A stretch of 32,213 bases of DNA, from contig JAFQDN010000011.1 in assembly GCA_017415995.1 (NCBI GenBank), positions 1-32,213 on the forward strand, in the 5' to 3' direction. Every line of letters begins with the position of its first letter. Position 1 is the stretch's first letter. The translations under genes were made by a program, and so were the position numbers. Positions 26,385-32,213 of the stretch are shown piece by piece. This stretch comes from Akkermansia sp. (lineage in GTDB: Bacteria; Verrucomicrobiota; Verrucomicrobiia; Verrucomicrobiales; Akkermansiaceae). Below the pieces are notes generated by a model. The model saw only the letters and a program-made list of their open reading frames with translations, did no database searches and was not told the DNA's origin.

Positions 26385-26761
26385 AAAATCGTACGGGGCA
26401 TGAGCCCTGCACGTCTGTCTAACAAAACCAAAAACTGTTTATCAACGTTATGAATACTACTACCATTGCGACTGCGGTCGCGTTGCTGCCGATACTACCA
26501 AAGCATTGTTGCACCGTGCCTGTGGGGCACTGTGTGATAAGCTGAGCATGAGCCGGTTAAGACCGCTTATTCCCTGCGCAAGCTGTGCCTACGCATAGGC
26601 ATGACTGTGGACGGAAAGTGCGGTTGCACCGGCAAGCACCAACACCCCAAATCACCATGTTCAAAATGAAGCAAGCACTCGATGGCGCCACCGCTCATGC
26701 GGTGGCATGCAGCCCCCAATCATCATCATATTAACCCAATAATCCCCCCTCATTATACAAC
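26385..26761 (+). ncRNA. hairpin-rich leader or non-coding RNA, class unknown
   Basis: No large ORF occupies this stretch, and it folds into at least five strong elements. A 5' hairpin (26390-26413) has CGT/ACG and CGGGGC/GCCCTG arms. GCGAC/GTCGC lies at 26468-26481 and GTGCC/GGCAC at 26516-26530. A nested structure covers 26552-26633: GCCGGT with ACCGGC, ACCGC with GCGGT, TTCC with GGAA, and a central TGCCTA/TAGGCA loop. A perfect GCCACCGC/GCGGTGGC hairpin lies at 26687-26706. It does not match tmRNA, RNase P, 6S, SRP or a riboswitch I can recall. Two tiny ORFs (26450-26545, 31 residues; 26657-26734, 25 residues) overlap it and could be leader peptides. Confidence 0.45.
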
Positions 26762-27577
26762 ATGAAACAAAACGCAAAACAAGAACAAATGGTCATTGCC
26801 CTGGGCAGTGAAATCGGTCTTCCCTACCAAGTGTGGCATGAGGAGAAGCAACAGTGGATTAAATGCGAATCCGACAACCCGATACGCGACCGCGATGTGC
26901 CACGTCCCACCTACCGCACGGCATTGGTGAATGCCCCCATGGGTGGCTGCCGCAGTGTGCGCATACCGATACCGCCGGAATCACCGGTGGTGCGGAGTGT
27001 GGAGAGCCTACAGGACATGCTGCGCTATTACCGCAGAGAGGGTTTGCAGCTGGCGGTGGAAGATGCCGAGGGAGGCGAGCCGGTGCGTATTCTGTCCATA
27101 CGCTCTGTAGGTAAGCAAGTGCCGGCCTACATTCCCACCGTGTATGAACACGACACGACGCACGCGACAGAGGCCGAGCTGGCAGATTACCGCCGCCGGA
27201 TATCCGCCAGCCCGGGCGTGAGTGATGATTTTCCGTGGTACGCAAGTTCTTACTGGAACGACTTTGTGGGCGGCAGCACGGAGCTGTGGCTGCCGGAGCA
27301 GCAACAGTGGGTGCGCGCCGCGGAGCTGGAGTACCCGCGCTGCCTGCCCCATGAGGGCAAGTTCCTGACCATGGAGCAAGAGCACGGCTATGGCGGGCTC
27401 GTGCCGCAGGAGGACGGCAGCGTGCTGTTCGACTGGTTTCCCGTCATTTATGATGTGGTGCTGGAGCGCCCCTGCACCATCAACATAGCAGCCGGTTATA
27501 ACGGCAAGCGCCGCCGGTTCACCATGAGAGGCCAAACCCTCCCTGCCGACGAAGTCTCACAAGCCCCTACCCATTAA
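26762..27577 (+). CDS. unknown-family protein, tandem paralogue 1
   Basis: The 271-residue protein has no signal peptide and no membrane segment. Two halves repeat a W-x-x-E-x-QQW motif (VWHEEKQQWIKC near 21 and LWLPEQQQWVRA near 177), so it may contain two related domains. A segment around 105-120 (DAEGGEPVRILSIRSV) and the C-terminal block (LERPCTINIAAGYNGKRRRFTMRG) align with the next gene (DAENGAPVRICSCRYV, FERHCTLHLVVGNDKAEQFSLLVRG). The pair therefore arose by duplication. I know no family. It is the first large gene after the structured leader and is followed after 21 nt by its paralogue. Confidence 0.7.
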   Translation: MKQNAKQEQMVIALGSEIGLPYQVWHEEKQQWIKCESDNPIRDRDVPRPTYRTALVNAPMGGCRSVRIPIPPESPVVRSVESLQDMLRYYRREGLQLAVEDAEGGEPVRILSIRSVGKQVPAYIPTVYEHDTTHATEAELADYRRRISASPGVSDDFPWYASSYWNDFVGGSTELWLPEQQQWVRAAELEYPRCLPHEGKFLTMEQEHGYGGLVPQEDGSVLFDWFPVIYDVVLERPCTINIAAGYNGKRRRFTMRGQTLPADEVSQAPTH

Positions 27578-27598
27578 CACCCCCAACCAACCACCACC

Positions 27599-28495
27599 AT
27601 GAACCAAGAAAACAACACCCCCACACCGACCGACAACATGCAGGCACTGCTCAGCGCAGCGCTGCGCCTGCCCGTTATCCAATGCCACAAAAACGATGCC
27701 CCGCACAAGGGCGAGCTCAAAGAAATGAGCATTACCGAAGTGAATGGCTTCCTCAATTGGGTCGGCGAATTCTTCGATTTGTACGTACAAGATGCGGAAA
27801 ACGGCGCGCCGGTGCGCATTTGCAGCTGCCGCTATGTGGCCCCCAACGCGCAGTGTGAAATCTACTACCTGCCCCTGCGCAAGCAGCGCAGCGAAGCCAC
27901 GCCCCAAGTGAACAAGGATTCCCCCGCTGCGGCCTATGTGATGCACGAAGCGACTCTCATACAGCACCCCGGCAGTGAAGAGTGGCAGCCGATTGCAGCC
28001 ACCGCAGCGGGAGGTGCACTCCCCTTCGGTGAGGGGGAGCTGGTCTTGCAGAAAAGCCCGGCGTGCACGCAGAAATTCCGCCAACCGGCACGGTGGTGCC
28101 CCATCAAGCTGCCGGATATATGCAAGCTCACCTTCGAGCGGCACTGTACGCTGCACCTCGTGGTAGGCAATGATAAGGCGGAGCAATTTTCCCTGCTGGT
28201 CCGGGGGAACAGTGTGCCCCCGGCCAAGACGGAACCCGCACCCAACAAAAGGCGTAAAACCCTGCACCGGCGTACGAAACGACGCAAGAAAAAGAGCAAA
28301 GCCCTGCCGCATGTTCCGCTGAGCATCAAGACCAAGCCCATCGTATACAAGCCGAATTGGGAGAGCAGAAAAGCGTGGCTGTACGAACTGTTCGAAAACC
28401 ACCATTCCATTGCATGCCTCATCGAAGACCATTTGAGTGACAAAGAATACCCCGAATTAGCAAAACTCGTTAACTTCACACCACGGCAATACTGA
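27599..28495 (+). CDS. unknown-family protein, tandem paralogue 2
   Basis: This 298-residue product shares its middle and the block up to about residue 205 with the preceding gene. It then adds a strongly basic linker (about 212-240, with RRKTLHRRTKRRKKKSK) and a C-terminal tail that includes WESRKAWLYELFENHHSI. The basic stretch suggests nucleic acid binding or a flexible tether; this is an inference. There is no signal peptide. The stop overlaps the next start in a TGATG, so translation of the following gene is probably coupled. The family is not recognised. Confidence 0.7.
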   Translation: MNQENNTPTPTDNMQALLSAALRLPVIQCHKNDAPHKGELKEMSITEVNGFLNWVGEFFDLYVQDAENGAPVRICSCRYVAPNAQCEIYYLPLRKQRSEATPQVNKDSPAAAYVMHEATLIQHPGSEEWQPIAATAAGGALPFGEGELVLQKSPACTQKFRQPARWCPIKLPDICKLTFERHCTLHLVVGNDKAEQFSLLVRGNSVPPAKTEPAPNKRRKTLHRRTKRRKKKSKALPHVPLSIKTKPIVYKPNWESRKAWLYELFENHHSIACLIEDHLSDKEYPELAKLVNFTPRQY

Positions 28496-29046
28496 TGACC
28501 ACAGAAAAACAGCAAGAATACCAAGGCTACCGCATGCTGACGGTAGTGGTACCGCTCAACCCGCACCACACCATGCAGGGGCGGCAGCGCAACATGAAAA
28601 TGCACTACCTGATGCGCCTCCGCACCTACCGGCTGCGGTGCCACTACTACCGCCTGGCACCGCAACAAAACACAGCCTTGCGGTATGGTGCGCTGTGTTT
28701 CCGATTCAAGCGCCAATTTAAGAAAGAAGCCCTGCTCAGCCAAGATTGGCTGAGCGAGCTGACGGCAAAGCTACAGGCAGAGGAGCTATGCCCCTGCGTG
28801 TACGTGTATGATGACGGCGGCGTGGGCGATGCCGAGCACCTCGACACCGTCCGCATAGCCCCCCGTACCGCCATACCGGCAGCGCCTGCCATCAGCGCAG
28901 CGGTGATCAAGGACGGCACTAACATGAATCCCACGCACGTGCCCTACTTTGCACACCAAATGCTCATCATCCCTGCAAAAATGCCGGTGGAAGCCCTCCA
29001 CCCCTCCGCAGAAAACTACCGTGAATGGTTTGCTTTCTCAGAATAA
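28495..29046 (+). CDS. unknown-family basic protein
   Basis: The 183-residue protein is basic in its first half (MKMHYLMRLRTYRLRCHYYR and RFKRQFKKEALLSQ) and has many Tyr and His. The second half is Ala/Pro-rich with PYFAHQMLIIPAKMP near the end. There is no signal peptide, transmembrane helix or recognised motif. It overlaps the previous stop by one base (TGATG) and is followed after 20 nt by the ankyrin gene, so it is the third member of a tight operon. Function unknown. Confidence 0.65.
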   Translation: MTTEKQQEYQGYRMLTVVVPLNPHHTMQGRQRNMKMHYLMRLRTYRLRCHYYRLAPQQNTALRYGALCFRFKRQFKKEALLSQDWLSELTAKLQAEELCPCVYVYDDGGVGDAEHLDTVRIAPRTAIPAAPAISAAVIKDGTNMNPTHVPYFAHQMLIIPAKMPVEALHPSAENYREWFAFSE

Positions 29047-29066
29047 CTTCCCTGACTCATTTTTTT

Positions 29067-29756
29067 ATGCAACAAAACACCACTCATGAATCTGATATAA
29101 AGCGTGGCGAGGATGAGGAATCCGCCGCTGAAGCTATACGTTCGATGAGTTTGCTGTTGGCAGCCGGCGCAGACATCAACCTTGCGGATGCATACGAACA
29201 AACACCGCTGATATATTCCGTACGACAAAACACACCCTCCGTAATTATCGGATTCTTGCTCAACAGCGGAACAGCACTCAATGCAACGGACGCGGGAGGA
29301 TTCTCTGCACTGTGCTACGCCTTGGCCGATGAACAAACGGAAACCGTTATAATGCTGAGAAAACTCGGAGCTACGGAGCCAAGTGAACACGCCCTGCAAA
29401 ACTGCCGATTGCACACCGCTATCCGCAAGGGGGAAGTCCTCCTCGCACTTGCGGCTTTAGCCAAGGGAGCAGATGCCAACGCCCGAAATCATGCCGGGAA
29501 TCCACCCTTGCCGGAAGCAACGTACTTGCACGGGGATACCCTGCCACAGCTGTGCATCGATGAGGTGCAGTATGCCCCGGAACTACTGCGCGCCATCAAG
29601 CTGATGGGGGATGAAGCCCCCCCCGGCATGTATTGGTTGAGCGGTTCACAGAGGAATCAGCTCTCGCCTAAGCTATTATCGGGAAAGCAATGGGGCGCAG
29701 AGGAAGCATCTTCCCCTGCGCCTTATTACCATGATGACAAGGAGGCGATGTTATGA
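29067..29756 (+). CDS. small ankyrin-repeat protein
   Basis: The Met at 29067 (MQQNTTHESD) is chosen over an in-frame one at 29025 that overlaps the previous gene. The product is 229 residues and cytoplasmic. Four to five ankyrin repeats are visible: SLLLAAGADINLADAYEQTPLI (about 26-47), FLLNSGTALNATDAGGFSALC, MLRKLGATEPSE, then a later unit with LAKGADANARNHAGNPPLPEA. It would bind a protein, plausibly one of the three unknown products made with it, for example as a chaperone or inhibitor; this is inferred from the operon only. Its 3' end overlaps the end of the convergent antiporter gene by 6 nt. No terminator is visible between them. Confidence 0.75.
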   Translation: MQQNTTHESDIKRGEDEESAAEAIRSMSLLLAAGADINLADAYEQTPLIYSVRQNTPSVIIGFLLNSGTALNATDAGGFSALCYALADEQTETVIMLRKLGATEPSEHALQNCRLHTAIRKGEVLLALAALAKGADANARNHAGNPPLPEATYLHGDTLPQLCIDEVQYAPELLRAIKLMGDEAPPGMYWLSGSQRNQLSPKLLSGKQWGAEEASSPAPYYHDDKEAML

Positions 29757-31238
29757 CTTTTTCTCCCACCCGAAAGGCTCAAACTCAGCTTTAGATTGAG
29801 GATCCGCCCACTCCGGTTTGCGCATGGAGTAAATAACCAATGGAATTCCGGCAAATACCACAGCCCCCACAATCAGAATGCCAACGTACAATACCGGACT
29901 CCCCACCGGTATCTGCCCCGGAGGAATAAAGCTGAATGCAAATGCCAACAAACTACTTAACAAGCCAACACCCGCTACCAACCACATACCAAAGTTGCCC
30001 CCCGGTACACGGAAGGAGCGTTTTACAGTGGGCTCTTTGTGGCGCAGATAAATTGCAGCGCTGAACATCAATATGTACATGATTAAGTAGAGAATGATGG
30101 TAAGCTGCGAAATAATCTGGTATGCCGTCTGCACAGAGGGCAAAATCACAAAGAGCGTAGCCAGCAAGGAAACAATACAACCTTGCAGAATAAGAATACC
30201 CACCTGTACATCATTGTGATTGCGCCTTTGCAATGCACGCGGCAAATACCCGGCCATTCCTACTTGCAGCAAGCCTTTAGAAGGGCCTCCTACCCAAGCA
30301 ACCACTTGAGCTAATACTCCAAAGGCTAAGAACACAGCCATTATGTTACCCAGCCACGGCATTCCTATCCACAGGAACAGCTTATCGTACGCTACCAGCA
30401 GACTCTGTACCAGATTGATTTGACTTCCCGGTATCACAAAACCAATGGCTAATGTTCCGAACACGAATATGCATACCGTTATGATGGCAGCCAATGCTAT
30501 CGCGGCGGGATAATCACGCCCCGGATTCTGTACATCCTTCACGTGCACAGCACTCATCTCCATTCCGGCGTAAAATAGGAAAATGCTGGCAGCCAGTACT
30601 ATATTGTTGAAATTCGACAAATCAGGGATGAAATCTGCCGTATTCATGCTGATATCTATGGGATTGCCCAACAGCCAATAAGCTAAGCCCAACACGATGA
30701 GCAATGCCGCAGGAATCACGGTTCCCAGCAAAGCACCCCATTTTGTAATAACACCGCTGGAACGCATCCCCCCGAAATTGAGAAATGTTGCCAACCAATA
30801 CACAGCCAGCACAATGCACAGCACATACACGCTGTTAGAGGACAACGCTGCGTCCCACGATTGATTCGGTCCTATAAAGGCTATGCTCACAGCTGCAAAC
30901 GTAAGCACAGTCGGAAACCATATGGTTGTCTGAATCCATTGCAACCATATGGCTAAAAAGCCCGCTCGGGTTCCGAATGCCTCACCGACCCAGCGGAATA
31001 CGCCACCCTTTTGCGGCCATCCTGTTGTCAGTTCTGCTGCCACCAGCGAAACCGGTATCAGGAAAAACAGCGCTGCAAACAAATAATAGAATGCAGAACT
31101 GAGCCCATACACGCTCTCTGCCGGCAAGCCTCGCAAACTAACAATGGCTGCCACGTTTATCATAGCCAGAGAAAACACACCCAGCCCGGCCGTGCGCGTC
31201 CATCCTGACTTCTTATTCTGTTCAGTTTTGTTGTTCAT
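29751..31238 (-). CDS. gadC: GadC-type glutamate/GABA antiporter (APC family)
   Basis: This inner-membrane amino-acid antiporter has about 12 helices and 495 residues. It aligns throughout with E. coli GadC: GGVFRWVGEAFG near 80, YAGMEMSAVHVKDVQNPGRDYP near 235-256, VIPGSQINL, GVLAQVVAWVGGPSKGL and RSFRVPGG. GadC exchanges extracellular glutamate for cytoplasmic GABA during acid stress. The E. coli protein ends with a cytoplasmic plug that closes the path at neutral pH. Here only about 25 residues follow the last helix, so the plug seems to be missing. Substrate preference cannot be read from sequence, and no decarboxylase gene is nearby. The start at 31238 overlaps the upstream small ORF by 17 nt. 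Confidence 0.85.
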   Translation of the reverse strand: MNNKTEQNKKSGWTRTAGLGVFSLAMINVAAIVSLRGLPAESVYGLSSAFYYLFAALFFLIPVSLVAAELTTGWPQKGGVFRWVGEAFGTRAGFLAIWLQWIQTTIWFPTVLTFAAVSIAFIGPNQSWDAALSSNSVYVLCIVLAVYWLATFLNFGGMRSSGVITKWGALLGTVIPAALLIVLGLAYWLLGNPIDISMNTADFIPDLSNFNNIVLAASIFLFYAGMEMSAVHVKDVQNPGRDYPAAIALAAIITVCIFVFGTLAIGFVIPGSQINLVQSLLVAYDKLFLWIGMPWLGNIMAVFLAFGVLAQVVAWVGGPSKGLLQVGMAGYLPRALQRRNHNDVQVGILILQGCIVSLLATLFVILPSVQTAYQIISQLTIILYLIMYILMFSAAIYLRHKEPTVKRSFRVPGGNFGMWLVAGVGLLSSLLAFAFSFIPPGQIPVGSPVLYVGILIVGAVVFAGIPLVIYSMRKPEWADPQSKAEFEPFGWEKKS

Positions 31239-31467
31239 AAATTCTGATTCGCGTTTCTGCTCCGGTAGCAAACTGCGGAACTAACTCTACAATCCTTGGG
31301 CGCAACTCCTCAGGAGCATCCCCGGGCATCTCATAATACAGCGTATGCATCATATTGAGCGGATAACTCAGCCCCATCTCACACAGTCTGGCTTCCTCAG
31401 ACAGCATATCCCCGGCTTCCTCTCCCGCCAGCTTGCGTTGTGCATACTCATCTTGATTATCATCCAT
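31222..31467 (-). CDS. small acidic protein overlapping gadC
   Basis: The frame opens at 31662, but the first part reads through an intergenic palindrome-rich stretch. The Met at 31467 (MDDNQDEYAQRKLAGEE) gives a compact 81-residue acidic protein with a predicted helical N-terminus and MMHTLYYEMPGDAPEELRPR in the middle. It ends 17 nt inside the antiporter gene, which implies translational coupling and a possible accessory role. The family is unknown to me. Confidence 0.6.
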   Translation of the reverse strand: MDDNQDEYAQRKLAGEEAGDMLSEEARLCEMGLSYPLNMMHTLYYEMPGDAPEELRPRIVELVPQFATGAETRIRIYEQQN

Positions 31468-31694
31468 ACATGCTCTTTTACACCACCCCACCACTCTACG
31501 TTTGATATATGCTATTTTTTCACTTCTCCGGGATTTTTGAAAATTCAGCCATTCTGCTGTCGCTCTCCGCAGCTTCGCCCTGCGGGACTTCAAAACAATT
31601 GCCACCGAACGGAACGACAGAAAGCATCGCGATGTATTGTTGCCGTAGCCGCTGTCGCCCACTACCGGGGCTCTGATGTCTTTTTCTGTTTTAT

Positions 31695-31760
31695 CCGGGG
31701 GTCGCGCCCGCTGGCGCGGGCTTACCCCCGGCTACGATTCCGGAGCCCCGGACGGGGCTC
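31695..31760. repeat. REP-like GC-rich palindromes
   Basis: CCGGGGGT (31695-31702) pairs with ACCCCCGG (31724-31731), with GCCCGC/GCGGGC arms inside. Next to it GAGCCCC (31743-31749) pairs with GGGGCTC (31754-31760) around GGAC. They lie in a non-coding stretch and resemble dispersed extragenic palindromes. Confidence 0.55.
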
Positions 31761-31825
31761 AAATTTAGGCTTCGTCGGCACTCTCGTAAACGTTCGCCCC
31801 TGCGGGCTTCGTTATTTCCCTGTCT

Positions 31826-31999
31826 CGGCGTAGAGAGGGGGCGCAGCCCCTCGCGGAGACGGATGGTGGCTATCTACCCTGCCACGGCGTAGCTGCACGG
31901 GCGATAGCCCTTGCAGCGAAGACGGGTCCCGGAGAGCGGCGCAGCAGCTCGGAGGCCACGGCGTAGCAAGCGAGCGCAGCGAGACGCGAAGACGGGTCG
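31826..31999. repeat. three tandem degenerate palindromic units (CGGCGTAG units)
   Basis: CGGCGTAG recurs at 31826, 31885 and 31959. Each is followed by a hairpin (for example CTGCA-CGGGC-GATA-GCCC-TTGCAG in the second) and then a GCGGAGACGG or GCGAAGACGGGTC end. The spacing is 59 and 74 nt. The arms differ between units while the flanks are conserved, as in compensating RNA stems or REP-type elements. No ORF here is convincing. Confidence 0.55.
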
Positions 32000-32088
32000 C
32001 GGGACCTATCCTCCGACAAGACGCCCGGTTTGCAAATCAACCAGAAAAGATGGTAGGTGCACGATGCTCTCACGGTAGCTGCACCCCA

Positions 32089-32213
32089 TAATCGTGTAGG
32101 GGGCTTTCGCCCCCTCACACACCACCGTACGTGCCTTTTATGGCATACGGCGGTTTCCTAACCTTTACAGATTACGCTCTGCAATGAGACTAATCCCATT
32201 TTCCTGAACCACT
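32089..32213 (-). mobile_element. group II intron 3' end (domains V and VI), continuing beyond the window
   Basis: On the minus strand, domain V (32122-32153) reads CCGCCGTATGCC, a loop, then GGCACGTACGGTGG, with the characteristic two-base CG bulge and a CGC catalytic triad. Domain VI follows (GTGTGAGGGGGCGAAAGCCCCC) with the end CTACACGAT at about 32090. This is the standard 3' architecture of reverse-transcriptase-bearing group II introns. The 5' part and most of the ORF lie past the right edge of the window. Confidence 0.8.
32165..32213 (-). CDS. C-terminal end of a group II intron reverse transcriptase/maturase (partial)
   Basis: The last 15 codons in this frame read VVQENGISLIAERNL and stop at TAA, 12 nt before domain V. 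This is where intron-encoded reverse transcriptases normally end. Identification rests on position relative to domain V and on the general look of the tail, not on a diagnostic motif. Confidence 0.5.
   Translation of the reverse strand, partial: VVQENGISLIAERNL

Noticed and set aside
26385..26761. retron, tmRNA or RNase P RNA
   Set aside because: No reverse transcriptase is adjacent, there is no tRNA-like end with a coding tag, and no RNase P core such as GAGGAAAGTCC is found.
31468..31662. N-terminal extension of the 81-residue protein
   Set aside because: The extension runs through non-coding, palindrome-rich sequence and has an unusually basic composition unlike the rest of the protein.
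31826..31999. CRISPR array
   Set aside because: Only three degenerate units of unequal spacing, with palindromic arms instead of unique spacers.

Overview
The window looks like part of a gut-associated Verrucomicrobiota chromosome, probably Akkermansia-like. This rests on the dense set of Sel1-repeat and ankyrin-repeat proteins, an RHS fragment whose wording resembles Verrucomicrobiota RHS proteins, a small zinc-ribbon protein and the near absence of Shine-Dalgarno sites. The assignment is an inference from gene content; no marker gene for taxonomy is present. There is no rRNA, tRNA or CRISPR array that I can see.

Layout. 1-3.4 kb is a scrapyard: a lipoprotein gene, an orphan 3' gene fragment, a secreted protein, an RHS fragment without its toxin end, and two inverted remnants of one IS3-family element. 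3.4-8.8 kb holds an eight-helix membrane protein, a long Sel1 protein with a very acidic insert, a secreted ankyrin protein and a secreted Sel1 protein. 8.8-13.4 kb is the metabolic core: a release-factor-like GGQ protein coupled to a eukaryote-type UTP-glucose-1-phosphate uridylyltransferase, a divergent zinc-ribbon protein, and pyruvate formate-lyase behind a strong promoter and a leader with three consecutive hairpins. No PFL-activating enzyme lies beside it. 13.4-16.5 kb is AT-rich and carries two secreted paralogues of unknown function; the second is interrupted by a single in-frame TAG. 16.5-17.3 kb is a group II intron tail cut by an internally deleted IS3-family element. 17.3-18.8 kb is a Sel1 protein of about a dozen repeats. 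18.9-25.9 kb is an addB-addA operon for double-strand break processing. 25.9-29.8 kb holds a decayed minus-strand ORF, then a promoter, a hairpin-rich stretch of about 370 nt, two tandem paralogues of an unknown family, a third unknown gene and an ankyrin protein, apparently one operon. 29.7-31.5 kb is a GadC-type antiporter preceded by an overlapping 81-residue ORF. 31.5-32.2 kb is a field of GC-rich palindromes ending in the 3' end of a group II intron whose reverse transcriptase continues outside the window.

The most general signal is promoter placement. In several genes a good -35/-10 pair ends only 8-10 nt before the ATG, so the transcripts should begin at or almost at the start codon (leaderless or nearly so). 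The most system-like unknown is the 26.35-29.76 kb cassette. PFL, the uridylyltransferase and the GadC-type antiporter fit an anaerobic, acid-exposed gut life, but that link is an inference.
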